This document shows positions 8,219-16,402 of a stretch of DNA of 64,000 bases, in pieces. The notes below the pieces were generated by a model. That model did no database searches. It was not told where the DNA came from and saw only the letters and a list, made by a program, of their open reading frames with translations. Position 1 is the first letter of the stretch, and each line of letters starts with the position of its first letter. The stretch comes from DASVBE01 sp963770375 (lineage in GTDB: Bacteria > Actinomycetota > Actinomycetes > Streptosporangiales > Streptosporangiaceae): positions 124,001 through 188,000 of the forward strand of contig CAVYPM010000027.1 of assembly GCA_963770375.1 (NCBI GenBank), given 5' to 3'. Position numbers and translations under genes: made by a program.

Positions 8219-9342
8219 CGGGGGAAGCTCGGTTGACAGAGGAATTCGAGATGACGGCCGGCCCGGCCGGCGACCGCGGCGAACGTGACGACGCGGCCGC
8301 GGCCGCGGTTTTCGACTTCCAGGACGACGCCGGGTACGGCGCGGCCGGACTGGCCGACGGGTTCGGCGGCGCGGACTTCTCCTCCGACGGGTTCGGCGCG
8401 GACTTCGGCCTGGCCGGATCCGGTCCGCCGGAGCCCAGGCCGGCCGAGGCCGACCACGACGGCGACGACGACCACGGCGACGGCGACCACGACGGCGATG
8501 ACCACGGCGACGGCGATGACGACGACGAGCGGGAGGGCCGGGGTGCGCCCCGGCAGCAGGCCGCACCGTCCCGGCCGCAGCCGGTCCGGGAGCGCAGCCA
8601 CGCCAGGGACCTGTTCGAGCGGCTGTCCGGGCTGCCCGAGGGCGACGAGGAGCGGCTGCGGATCCGCGGCGAGCTGGTCGAGATCCACCTGCCGCTGGTG
8701 GAGTACCTGGCCCGGCGGTTCCGCAACCGGGGCGAGTGGCTGGACGACCTGACCCAGGTCGCCACGATCGGGCTGATCAAGTCCATCGACCGGTTCGACC
8801 TGGCCCGCGGGGTGGAATTCTCCACCTACGCCACGCCGACGATCGTCGGCGAGATCAAGCGGCACTTCAGGGACAAGGGCTGGGCGGTCCGGGTGCCGCG
8901 GCGGCTCCAGGAGCTCAAGCTGGCGCTGACCAAGGCGATCGGCGAGCTGGCCCAGAAGGAGGGCCGCGCGCCCACGATCGCCGAGCTGGCCGCCCACCTC
9001 CAGATGACCGAGGAAGAGGTCCTGGAGGGGCTGGAGTCGGCGAACGCCTACTCCACCGTGTCGCTGGACGCCCCGGACTCCGGGGACGAGGATGCGCCGG
9101 CGGTCGCTGAGTCGCTGGGCATGCTGGACGATGCCCTGGAGGGTGTGGAGTACCGGGAGTCGCTCAAGCCGCTGCTGGAGCGGCTTCAGCCCCGCGAGAA
9201 GCGCATCCTGCTGCTGCGGTTCTTCGGCAACATGACCCAGTCGCAGATCGCGACCGAGCTGGGGATCTCGCAGATGCACGTGTCGCGGCTGCTGGCCAGG
9301 ACGCTGGCGCAGCTGCGCGAGGGCCTGACCTCGGAGGAGTAG
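8215..9342 (+). CDS. SigB/SigF/SigG family RNA polymerase sigma factor
   Basis: About 375 residues. Region 2 (YLARRFRNRGEWLDDLTQVA, GLIKSIDRFDLARGVEFSTY), region 3 (GWAVRVPRRLQELK, EGRAPTIAELAAHL) and region 4 (LQPREKRILLLRFFGNMTQSQIA, ISQMHVSRLLARTL) are all intact and match the stress/sporulation SigF class. The first 120 residues are atypical and include a run of Asp, His and Gly (8453-8529). Three starts are possible: GTG 8215 coupled to the anti-sigma stop, TTG 8233, or ATG 8251 with GAGGAA just upstream. I used the coupled one. It is released for stress gene transcription when its anti-sigma factor is captured. Confidence 0.9.
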   Translation: MTGEARLTEEFEMTAGPAGDRGERDDAAAAAVFDFQDDAGYGAAGLADGFGGADFSSDGFGADFGLAGSGPPEPRPAEADHDGDDDHGDGDHDGDDHGDGDDDDEREGRGAPRQQAAPSRPQPVRERSHARDLFERLSGLPEGDEERLRIRGELVEIHLPLVEYLARRFRNRGEWLDDLTQVATIGLIKSIDRFDLARGVEFSTYATPTIVGEIKRHFRDKGWAVRVPRRLQELKLALTKAIGELAQKEGRAPTIAELAAHLQMTEEEVLEGLESANAYSTVSLDAPDSGDEDAPAVAESLGMLDDALEGVEYRESLKPLLERLQPREKRILLLRFFGNMTQSQIATELGISQMHVSRLLARTLAQLREGLTSEE

Positions 9343-9396
9343 CCGCGGGCCGGTTGCGGCGGTTGCGGCCGGCTGGGGCCGGGCCCGGCCGGCGGG

Positions 9397-9810
9397 TCAG
9401 TCGCGGTCGGCCGGGCGGCCGCGGGTCAGCGCCCGCAGGCTGGCCGGTGCGAACAGCGCGGCGAACCCGGCCGCGGGCAGGACCAGGGCCGGGATCCCCC
9501 ATTCGAGCCGGCCGCCGGCCACCAGGTAGATCCCGACGATGCCGGTGAACAGCTGGGTCAGCAGGGCCGGGGTCCTGGCCCACGGCCGGGCCCGGGCCAG
9601 GCCGAGGGCGACCAGCAGCAGCAGGCCCACCGTGGCCAGGCCGATCGCGGTCAGCGCGATGCCGCTGGCGGCCTGGTAGGACTTGCCCGCGGCGGTGTCC
9701 ACCGCGGCCAGCACGGTGGCCGCGAGGAGCAGCACCGCATCCCCCGCCTGCACCGCCCCGGCGAGCCGCACCGTCAGTGGTGCCTGGGGGGCCTGCGGGG
9801 CCTGAGCCAT
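9397..9810 (-). CDS. Small four-helix membrane protein, unknown function
   Basis: 137 residues. A short Gln/Ala/Pro-rich start is followed by four hydrophobic segments (about 25-37, 49-70, 81-97, 104-121) and a basic end (RALTRGRPADRD). This is the layout of small integral membrane proteins common in actinomycetes, but I recognise no named family and no motif. The ATG at 9810 is supported by position. It is divergent from the lipid kinase gene, with 37 bp between starts, so the two may share a control region. Confidence 0.6.
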   Translation of the reverse strand: MAQAPQAPQAPLTVRLAGAVQAGDAVLLLAATVLAAVDTAAGKSYQAASGIALTAIGLATVGLLLLVALGLARARPWARTPALLTQLFTGIVGIYLVAGGRLEWGIPALVLPAAGFAALFAPASLRALTRGRPADRD

Positions 9811-9847
9811 TTCCGGCGCTCCTGTTCACGGTCGCTACCCTGGGCGG

Positions 9848-10791
9848 GTGCGGGCCCTCCTGATCGTCAACCCACGCGCCACTTCGACGACGGGACTGCG
9901 GCGGGATGTTATCGCCCGGGCCCTGTCCTCCGCAGTGGACCTGTCGGTTACCGAAACACGGTACCGGGGCCACGCCACCAAGGTGGCCGGGGCGGCCCTG
10001 GCCGACGGCTACGGCCTGGTGCTCACGCTGGGCGGGGACGGCACGGCCAACGAGGCGATCAACGGGATCATGGCCGCCGGGCGGTCCGCCGGGCTCGCCA
10101 CGGCGGATCTGCTGCCGGCGTTCGCCCCGCTGCCGGGCGGCAGCGCGAACGTGTTCACCCGGGCGCTGGGGCTGCCCCCGGACCCGGTGGACGCGATAGG
10201 GCAGGTGATCCGCTCGCTGGCGTCCGGCCAGCAGCGGCGCATCGGGCTCGGGCTGGCCCTGGGCCGGTACTTCGCCTTCAACGCGGGGCTCGGCCTGGAC
10301 GCGGAGGTGGTCCGGGCGGTCGAGGCGCAGCGGGCGCTGGGCCGGCGGCCACGCCCGGGCTCTACATGCGCACCGCGGTGCGCCAGTTCTACCAGGTCAC
10401 CGACCGGCGGAACGCGGCGATGACGCTGCACCGCGACGGCCAGCCCCCGGAAGGCCCGGTGTTCCTGGTCATCGTGTCCAACACCGCGCCGTGGACCTAC
10501 GTCGGGCAGCGGCCGGTGCACACCAGCCGGCAGGCCAGCTTCGACACCGGTCTTGACGTCATCGCGCTCCGCTCGCTGCGCACGCCGGGCGCGATCCGGG
10601 CGGTCGGCCAGATGCTGTCCCGGTCCGACCGGCCGCTGCGCGGCCGCCATCTGATCAGCCTGCACGACGAGTCCGGGGTGCGGGTCACCGCCGATCGGCC
10701 AGTGGCTTTCCAGGTGGACGGGGAGTACATGGGAGAACACGAATCGGTGCTGTTTGAGTCCATTCCCGAAGCGATCCGGGTCATTTTCTAA
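9848..10791 (+). CDS. Diacylglycerol/lipid kinase family protein, one frameshift
   Basis: About 314 residues once joined. It is a cytosolic DAGK-catalytic-fold enzyme that phosphorylates a lipid using ATP. The N-terminal half has LIVNPRA, the nucleotide loop LTLGGDGTANEAINGI and LPGGSANVFTRALG. The second half carries the beta-sandwich with ISLHDESGVRV and FQVDGEYMG. The frame breaks at about 10346-10348: adding one G to GGCGGCC restores RRATPGLYMRTAVRQF. The break lies in a short G run and both halves are well conserved, so a sequence error is likelier than a dead gene. Confidence 0.8.
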
Positions 10792-11237
10792 AACACGCGG
10801 GTACGCGGATATGGATAGCGGGTTACGGGGCCCGGCTGGCCACGGCGGCGCTGGTCAAACCGGTGCTGGGCCGGGCGGACGGGCCCGGCGGGCGGCGGCT
10901 CTGGCCCGCCGGGCGGGGAGCGGTGACGCGTCCGCGGCTAAGCGCTTAGGGCCCGGCCGCAAAGCCGCCGCGGCGCGGCCGCAAAATGTGACTCATCTGA
11001 CATCGAAATCCGGGCGAACCTTTGCCTCAGACCCTTGCGGTGGGTCGGGGGGGCTTGAGAGGCTTGTAGTGCTCCCGGGGGAGCAGCACCAGCCACGCGC
11101 CCCAGCCTGCGGGCCGGGTTCACCGAACACGGTTCAGGGGCGAGTGGCCCTGAGAGCCGAACGGGACGAAGGTCCCGCGAGACAATTGATGATTGAGCTT
11201 GGGCCGGGGAAACCTGGCCCGGGTTTACGGCCTAGCT
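10792..11237. other. Long non-coding region upstream of whiB
   Basis: About 450 bp without a supportable gene. It contains a perfect 12-bp palindrome (CTAAGCGCTTAG, 10938-10949) and, from about 11020 onward, several stem-loops described in a separate entry. The base composition around 10985-11025 is less GC-rich than the surrounding genes. Confidence 0.5.
11020..11180 (+). ncRNA. Candidate structured RNA or leader upstream of whiB
   Basis: A run of consecutive stems: GCCTCA (11024) pairs with TGAGAGGC (11056, one bulge) enclosing GACCC/GGGTC; GTGCTCCC/GGGAGCA-CAC (11069-11089); and CGGGAC-GAAG-GTCCCG near 11160. The spacing suggests a folded RNA. I recognise no known family, and the strand is assumed from the downstream gene. 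It could also be chance pairing in GC-rich DNA. Confidence 0.25.
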
Positions 11238-11253
11238 CGTGAAATTCTTCACA
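11238..11253. promoter_or_regulatory. CRP/Crp-like binding site upstream of whiB
   Basis: CGTGAAATTCTTCACA matches TGTGA-N6-TCACA with one mismatch. It is 64 bp before the whiB ATG. A possible -10 (TATTAG or GATATT, 11259-11266) follows at once, so the site would overlap the -35 region and could act as a repressor site. In Mycobacterium tuberculosis, whiB1 is a known CRP (Rv3676) target, which makes the match more credible. Confidence 0.5.
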
Positions 11254-11316
11254 AGCGCGATATTAGAGGCGACGGGCCACTGGCCACGGCTCCGCCCTCG
11301 CAGAGGAGTGGACCTC

Positions 11317-11571
11317 ATGGACTGGCGTCACCATGCCGCCTGCCGCGACGAGGATCCGGAGCTGTTCTTCCCGATCGGGAGCACTGGACCGGCCCTGGAT
11401 CAGATCGACGAGGCCAAGCAGGTCTGCAAGCGTTGCCCGGCGCTGGAGCCGTGCCTCGCGTGGGCCCTGGAGAGCGGCCAGGACGCCGGTGTGTGGGGCG
11501 GCCTGAGCGAGGACGAGCGGCGGGCGCTCAAGCGCCGGACCGCCCGCATCCGCGCCCGCGCGCACGTCTGA
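11317..11571 (+). CDS. whiB1: WhiB family iron-sulfur regulator (WhiB1/WblE type)
   Basis: 84 residues. Four cysteines at 9, 37, 40 and 46 (CKRCPALEPC) bind a 4Fe-4S cluster, the GVWGG turn is at 58-62, and a basic tail (LKRRTARIRARAHV) contacts DNA. Short length and sequence place it in the WhiB1/WblE group, which binds the primary sigma factor region 4 and senses nitric oxide. The ATG at 11317 has an AGAGGAG site 9 nt upstream. It is convergent with the pdtaS-like gene, the same neighbourhood as Rv3219/Rv3220c of M. tuberculosis. A CRP-like site lies upstream. Confidence 0.92.
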   Translation: MDWRHHAACRDEDPELFFPIGSTGPALDQIDEAKQVCKRCPALEPCLAWALESGQDAGVWGGLSEDERRALKRRTARIRARAHV

Positions 11572-11590
11572 CACAGCACGTCTGACACAG
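11563..11590. repeat. Exact 14-bp tandem duplication at the whiB stop
   Basis: CACGTCTGACACAG occurs twice back to back; the first copy holds the last two codons and the TGA of whiB. It is a recent slippage or duplication with no effect on the protein. Confidence 0.7.
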
Positions 11591-11645
11591 GCGGCGTCCC
11601 AGGCTGGACGGCGCTGGCGCCTGGCCGGGCTGGATGCTGCGTGGC

Positions 11646-13190
11646 TCAGCCGTAGTTCACGAACGGCTGGCTGAGGCCCAGGCTGTCCTGCTCGTCGGCG
11701 GGCTGAGCGCCGGCGGCCGGATCCATCGGCAGGTCCACCACGACGATCGTGCCGCCACCGGGGCGGGGCGTGATCTCCAGCCGGCCGCCAAGCTCGGCTA
11801 CCACCAGCGTGCGCACGATCTGCAGGCCGAGGCTGGCCGAGGATTCCAGGTCGAAGTCCGGCGGCAGCCCGGCGCCGTTGTCGGCCACGGTCACGGTCAG
11901 CTGGCCGGGCCGCCGCCGGGCGCTGACCTCCAGGCGGCCGGGGCCGAACCGGCCGGGGATCCTGGACAGCCCGTGCTGCAGGGCGTTCTGCAGCAGCTCG
12001 GTGAGCACCAGCGCGAGCGGCGTCGCCACCGCACCGGACAGCTTCCCGAAGCTGCCGGTCAGCACCGGTATCACGCTGCCCTCGGCGGACGAGACCTCGC
12101 GGGACATCATCACGACCCGGCCGGCCACCTCGTCGAATTCGACGATCTCCTCCGGTGCCTGGGACAGCGTCTCGTGCACCAGCGCGATCGACCCGACCCG
12201 GCGCACGGCCTCCTCCAGCGCGATCCGGGCCCCGGGCTCCTGCATGCGCCGGGCCTGAAGGCGGAGGAGCGCGGCGACCGTCTGGAGGTTGTTCTTCACC
12301 CGGTGGTGGATCTCCCGGATCGTGGCGTCCTTGGTGATCAGCTCGCGCTCGCGGTGCCTTAGCTCGGTCACGTCGCGGAGGAGAACCAGCGCGCCGGCCC
12401 GGGATCCGGCGACCACGAGCGGGATCGCGCGGAGCTGGACGACCGAGCCGTTGCCCTCGATCTCGGCTTCCCTGGCCGCCCGGCCGCTCGCGGTCACCAT
12501 CAGCGAGTCGTCGCGCGGCTGGTTCCCCGAGCACAGCCGGGCGGTCAGCGGGCCAAGCTCGGCGCCGACCAGGTCCGCGGTCAGCCCGAGCCGGCGGTAG
12601 GCCGACAGCGCGTTCGGGCTGGCGTAGATGACCTTGCCGGACCGGCCGAGCCGCAGCAGGCCGTCGCCGACCCGGGGCGACCGGACCAGGGCGGGCGCCT
12701 CCCCCGGCCGCGGGAACATGCCGGACGCGACCATCTGGGCCAGGTCGTCCGCGGCGCCGACGTAGGTCAGCTCCATCCGGCTGGGGGTGCGGGCCGAGCT
12801 CAGGTTCGTGGATCTTTCGACCACTGCGATGACCCGGCCGCCGTGCGGGACCGGGATCGTCTCGTGCCGGACCGGGACGCCGTGCATCCACTCCGGGTCG
12901 CCTTCGCGGCAGATCCTGCGCTCGGCGTAGGCGACGTCAAGGAACGGCCGCTTGCCCGCCGGGAGAACGGTGCCGACGACGTCGTCGGGGAACGCGGTCG
13001 GCCCAGTGGTGGGGCGCATCTGGGCCAGCGCAACCCAGCCCTGGCCGCCCCGCCGCGGCGCCCACAGCACGAGGTCCGCAAACGAGAGGTCGGCCAGCAG
13101 CTGCCAGTCCGACACCAGCGCATGCAGCCAGTCCAGGCCCCCCTCGCTCAGGTCCGCATGCTGGCGGGCCAGATCCGTCAACGTAGGCAC
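11646..13190 (-). CDS. pdtaS: PdtaS-like sensor histidine kinase
   Basis: 514 residues. An N-terminal GAF-like domain (LTDLARQH, WQLLADLSFADLVLW), a PAS domain (LLRLGRSGKVIYASPNALSAYRR, VTELRHRERELITKDA), and a HisKA_2 dimerisation helix with IREIHHRVKNNLQTVAALLRLQARR (phosphorylated His in HHRVKNN) lead into an HATPase_c domain (ELLQNALQHG, DNGAGLPPDF, SLGLQIVRTLV). This order and sequence match PdtaS, which signals to the RNA-binding antiterminator PdtaR. No membrane helix is visible, so it is cytosolic. The GTG at 13190 aligns with the family start; the frame stays open far upstream but that part has no homology. The pdtaR partner is not in this window. Confidence 0.9.
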   Translation of the reverse strand: MPTLTDLARQHADLSEGGLDWLHALVSDWQLLADLSFADLVLWAPRRGGQGWVALAQMRPTTGPTAFPDDVVGTVLPAGKRPFLDVAYAERRICREGDPEWMHGVPVRHETIPVPHGGRVIAVVERSTNLSSARTPSRMELTYVGAADDLAQMVASGMFPRPGEAPALVRSPRVGDGLLRLGRSGKVIYASPNALSAYRRLGLTADLVGAELGPLTARLCSGNQPRDDSLMVTASGRAAREAEIEGNGSVVQLRAIPLVVAGSRAGALVLLRDVTELRHRERELITKDATIREIHHRVKNNLQTVAALLRLQARRMQEPGARIALEEAVRRVGSIALVHETLSQAPEEIVEFDEVAGRVVMMSREVSSAEGSVIPVLTGSFGKLSGAVATPLALVLTELLQNALQHGLSRIPGRFGPGRLEVSARRRPGQLTVTVADNGAGLPPDFDLESSASLGLQIVRTLVVAELGGRLEITPRPGGGTIVVVDLPMDPAAGAQPADEQDSLGLSQPFVNYG

Positions 13191-13238
13191 CTGGCCATCA
13201 TCGCATTCAAGCCGACGACGGCAGCGGGGCGTGTCCTT

Positions 13239-13292
13239 CATGATCACGGAGGGTTTCGCACCGCGGGCGGTGGAAAATCCTCCGTGATCATG
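13239..13292. repeat. Long hairpin, CATGATC-type inverted repeat (copy 1)
   Basis: Perfect 14-bp arms (CATGATCACGGAGG and its complement, 13239-13252 and 13279-13292) around a 26-nt loop that contains a smaller CACCG/CGGTG stem. After one mismatch the pairing extends three more bases. It lies between two divergent genes, so it is not a terminator. A second element of the same design is at 14150. Confidence 0.65.
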
Positions 13293-13361
13293 GCTGGCTT
13301 CCGGGTACTGGTGATCGGCAAGTAAGCAGCCGATCGCCGCCGGGCGAGTAAGGATCGGGGT

Positions 13362-14141
13362 GTGACAGGGTTCCAGGAGGTGCGCGATGACAGTGCGGCC
13401 GGCCGTGCGGTCCCCGCGGCTCCCCCGCCGGCCCGGCTGCCGAAGTACTACGGGGTGAAGCGGCAGCTGCTGGAGCTGACCCGGGCCCTGGCCCCGGGCA
13501 CCGCGCTGGCCCCCGAGCGTGAGCTGGCCGCGCGGTACGGCACCTCCCGGACCACGATCCGCCAGGCCCTGGCCGAGCTGGCGGTCGAGGGCCGCCTGCT
13601 GCGCATCCAGGGCCGGGGCACGTTCGTGGCCAAGCCCAAGGTGGCCCGGGTGCTGGAGCTGACCAGCTACACCGAGGACATGCGGGCCCAGGGGCTTGAT
13701 CCGCAGTCGGTCATCCTGGACACCAGGTACGTGGCCGCGGCCGGGGAGCTGGCCGGGCGGCTCGGGATCCGGGCGGGCGGCCGGGTGCTGCACATCCGGC
13801 GGCTGCGCCTGGCCGACGGCGAGCCGATGTCGATCGACTCCACCTACCTGGCCGCCCGCCGCTTCCCCGGGCTCCGCCGCCACCTGCGCCGCAACCCGTC
13901 GCTCTACGGCACCCTGGCCGACCGGTACGGCACCGAGCTGGCCGAGGCCCAGGAAACCATCGAGACCGTGCTGGCCGGCCCGCAGGACGCCAGCCTCCTC
14001 GGCGTGGACGTCGGCTTCCCGCTGCTGCTGACCAGCCGCCACAGCTTCGACGCCGACGGCTCCCCGGTCGAGTGGGCCCAGTCCTGGTACCGGGGCGACC
14101 GCTACAAGCTGGTCACCCGGCTCCGCCGCCCAGGCCCCTGA
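13362..14141 (+). CDS. GntR family regulator, HutC/DasR-like with UTRA domain
   Basis: 259 residues. After about 25 variable residues comes a GntR winged helix (KYYGVKRQLLELTRALAPGT, ELAARYGTSRTTIRQALAELAVEG, RIQGRGTFVAKPK). A UTRA effector domain follows (ELTSYTEDMRAQGL, RVLHIRRLRLADGEPMSID, SLYGTLADRYG, SRHSFDADGSPVEWAQSWYRGDRYKL). This group senses sugars or amino sugar phosphates (DasR, NagR) or histidine derivatives (HutC). The GTG at 13362 has AAGGA 7 nt upstream. No sugar uptake genes adjoin it, so the regulon is unclear. Confidence 0.88.
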   Translation: MTGFQEVRDDSAAGRAVPAAPPPARLPKYYGVKRQLLELTRALAPGTALAPERELAARYGTSRTTIRQALAELAVEGRLLRIQGRGTFVAKPKVARVLELTSYTEDMRAQGLDPQSVILDTRYVAAAGELAGRLGIRAGGRVLHIRRLRLADGEPMSIDSTYLAARRFPGLRRHLRRNPSLYGTLADRYGTELAEAQETIETVLAGPQDASLLGVDVGFPLLLTSRHSFDADGSPVEWAQSWYRGDRYKLVTRLRRPGP

Positions 14142-14149
14142 TGCCGCTT

Positions 14150-14204
14150 CATGATCCGCCAGGCGTATTGGGTGCTGCAGGCCCCAAAAGCCTGGCGGAT
14201 CATG
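14150..14204. repeat. Long hairpin, CATGATC-type inverted repeat (copy 2)
   Basis: Perfect 15-bp arms (CATGATCCGCCAGGC and its complement, 14150-14164 and 14190-14204) with a 25-nt loop. It lies between the GntR stop and the next start. The end of each arm (CATGATC) and the loop length match the element at 13239, while the inner arm sequence differs. Confidence 0.65.
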
Positions 14205-14232
14205 GGACAGCCCGGCTGATAGCGTCGCGGCC

Positions 14233-15901
14233 ATGGCGGAGCATGGCGGGGCTCAGGCGGTGGCGGCGGCGCGGCGGCATGGCGTGCAGACGATGTTCAC
14301 GCTGAGCGGCGGGCACGTGTTCCCGCTGTACGACGGCGCCGTGCACGCCGAGCCGCCGATGCGGATCCTGGACGTCCGGCACGAGCAGACCGCCGTGTTC
14401 GCCGCCGAGGCGACCGCGCGGCTGACCCGGGAGCCCGGGCTGGCCGTGCTCACCGCCGGGCCCGGGGTGACCAACGGGATCAGCGCGGTGACCACCGCCC
14501 ACTTCAACGGGTCGGCGGTGGTGATCCTGGCGGGCCGGGCGCCGGACTACCGGTGGGGCGCGGGCAGCCTGCAGGAGATCGACCATCCGCAGTTGCTCGC
14601 CCCGGTCACCAAGCGGGCGTGGACCGAGCATGCCGCCAGCGGGGTGGGCGCCTCGGTGGACGAGGCCTTCCGGCTGGCCGCCGCCCCGCACCGGGGGCCG
14701 GTGTTCCTCGACGCCGCGCTGGAAGCGCTGTTCGGCCCGGCCGGGCCGGACGGCCAGGCCGGCGCCTCAGCCGCCGCGCCGGACCCGGGCCCCGCAGGCC
14801 CGGACGAGGAGACGCTGGACGACGCTGTGCGGATCAATTGGGGGACTGCTGGCGGCGGCCCGCCGCCCGGTGCTGGTCCTGGGCTCGGACGTCTGGCTCG
14901 GCGGAGCCGACGAGCAGGCCCGGGCGGCCGCGGAGGAGCTCCGGCTGCCCGTGGTGGCCAACGGGCAGGCGCGCGGGATCCTGCCGGCCGGGCATGAGCT
15001 GCTGATGACCAGGGCCCGGTCGGCCGCGTTCGGCGAGGCGGACCTGGTGATCGTGGTGGGCACGCCGCTGGACTTCCGGCTCGGGTACGGGGAGTTCGGT
15101 GGCCGGGACGGCGCGCCGCGCGCCCTGGTCGTGCACGTGGCCGACGCCGCCTCGCAGCTGGCCACGCACGTCCCGCTGGCCGCCAGCGCGGCCGGCGACC
15201 TGGCCGCGTTCTTCACCGGGCTGGCCGGCCGGGCCGGGCGCATCGAAGCGGCCTGGGCGCCGGACTGGCTGGACCGGCTCCGCGCGGCCAGGGACGCGGC
15301 GCTGGCCGCGGACGGCCCGCTGATGGCCAGCGAGGCGGACCCCATCCACCCCATGCGCATCTACGGCGAGCTGGCCCGCGTGCTGGACGACGACGCGGTG
15401 GTGATCGGCGACGGCGGCGACTTCGTCTCCTACGCGGGCAAGTACCTCGAGCCGCGGCGGCCCGGCGGCTGGCTGGACCCGGGCCCGTACGGCTGCCTGG
15501 GCACCGGCCTGGGCTACGCGATCGCGGCCCGGATCGCCCGCCCGGCCGGCCAGGTCGTGCTGCTGCTCGGCGACGGCGCGGCCGGCTTCTCGCTGATGGA
15601 CGCCGACACGCTGGTCCGGCACCGGCTGCCGGTGGTGATGATCTGCGGCAACAACGGCGCCTGGGGACTGGAGAAGCACCCGATGCAGGCCCTGTACGGC
15701 TACGACGTGGCCGCCGACCTGCAGCCGCAGTGCCGGTACGACCAGGTGGTCGCCGCTCTGGGCGGGGCCGGGGAGCTGGTGACCCGGCCGGACGGCATCG
15801 GCCCGGCGCTGCGCCGGGCGTTCGGCTCGGGGGTCCCCTACCTGGTGAACATCGCTACCGACCCGGGCATCGCCTACCCGCGCTCCACCACGGGGGTCTG
15901 A
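14233..15901 (+). CDS. Thiamine diphosphate-dependent enzyme, acetolactate synthase-like; one frameshift
   Basis: About 555 residues when joined. The N-terminal pyrimidine-binding domain holds the catalytic Glu in DVRHEQTAVFAAEATARLT. The central domain has VLVLGSDVWLGGADEQ. The C-terminal ThDP-Mg motif is GDGAAGFSLMDADTL...NN (near 15570-15660). Overall it resembles acetolactate synthase/oxalyl-CoA decarboxylase relatives, but the substrate is unknown. The frame changes at about 14836: removing one A from CAATT gives IIGGLLAAARRPVLVLG. All motifs on both sides are intact, so the gene is probably functional. It begins 28 bp after a long hairpin. Confidence 0.8.
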
Positions 15902-15934
15902 GCAGGCCCTGGCGGAGGTCAGGCAGCCGGCTGG

Positions 15935-16114
15935 TCAGGCAGCGGCTGGGCGCCCTGAGTCCCTGATCCGGGTCTTGGACTTGCCGCACGGGCACTGGTA
16001 GGTGCAGACGCACCCGATCTGGTCGACCAGCTCCCACTGGTGCCGGTGCAGCCCTGGCCTGGGCCGCCCGCCTACCGATCTGAGCTGGGCTGTCATCTGG
16101 CCTGGTTCCCGCAT
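15935..16114 (-). CDS. Small Cys-rich protein, zinc-ribbon-like
   Basis: 59 residues, ATG at 16114. It contains LHRHQWELVDQ and then CVCTYQCPCGKSKTRIRD, i.e. four cysteines spaced C-x-C-x3-C-x-C. The H-x-W start followed by a C-x-C-GK knuckle resembles short actinobacterial zinc-ribbon proteins of unknown role. No strong ribosome site is visible (AAAAGGGC directly before the ATG). It lies between the ThDP enzyme and the biotin carrier gene and has the same strand as the latter. It may be a real small gene or chance. Confidence 0.4.
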   Translation of the reverse strand: MREPGQMTAQLRSVGGRPRPGLHRHQWELVDQIGCVCTYQCPCGKSKTRIRDSGRPAAA

Positions 16115-16153
16115 GCCCTTTTAGACGCATCCCGGCCGAATCTGGTTCATGCT

Positions 16154-16366
16154 TTAGCCGATGACCGCGATCAGGTCACCTTCCTGGATGACGTCGCCCT
16201 CGGCCACGGCCAGCCGGGTCAGCTTCCCGCTGCCCTCGGCCAGCACCGGGATCTCCATCTTCATCGACTCCAGGATGACCAGCGTGTCGCCGTCCGCCAG
16301 CTCGTCGCCCTCGGCCGCGACGACCTTCCAGACGTTCGCCACCATCTCCGCGCGGATCTCGGTCAC
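16154..16366 (-). CDS. Biotin carboxyl carrier (biotin attachment) protein
   Basis: 70 residues, a stand-alone biotinyl domain. The biotinylated Lys is in ILESMKMEIPV (Lys36), within two half-repeats (VANVWKVVAAEGDELADGD and LTRLAVAEGDVIQEGD) that fold as a flat beta barrel. It shuttles the carboxyl group from the biotin carboxylase encoded 36 bp upstream on the same strand to a carboxyltransferase not present here. The GTG start has a GAGGAGGG site. Confidence 0.9.
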   Translation of the reverse strand: MTEIRAEMVANVWKVVAAEGDELADGDTLVILESMKMEIPVLAEGSGKLTRLAVAEGDVIQEGDLIAVIG

Positions 16367-16402
16367 GCGCCCTCCTCGCAGGTCGGCTCTTTGTCCCCCA
16401 CG

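Noticed and set aside
11090..11180. tRNA gene
   Set aside because: A GGTTCA-like stretch occurs, but no acceptor stem, anticodon arm or T-loop can be built.
11646..14234. 862-residue frame for the sensor kinase
   Set aside because: The first 348 residues are the antisense of the GntR gene and of the intergenic hairpin. PdtaS homology starts at 13190.
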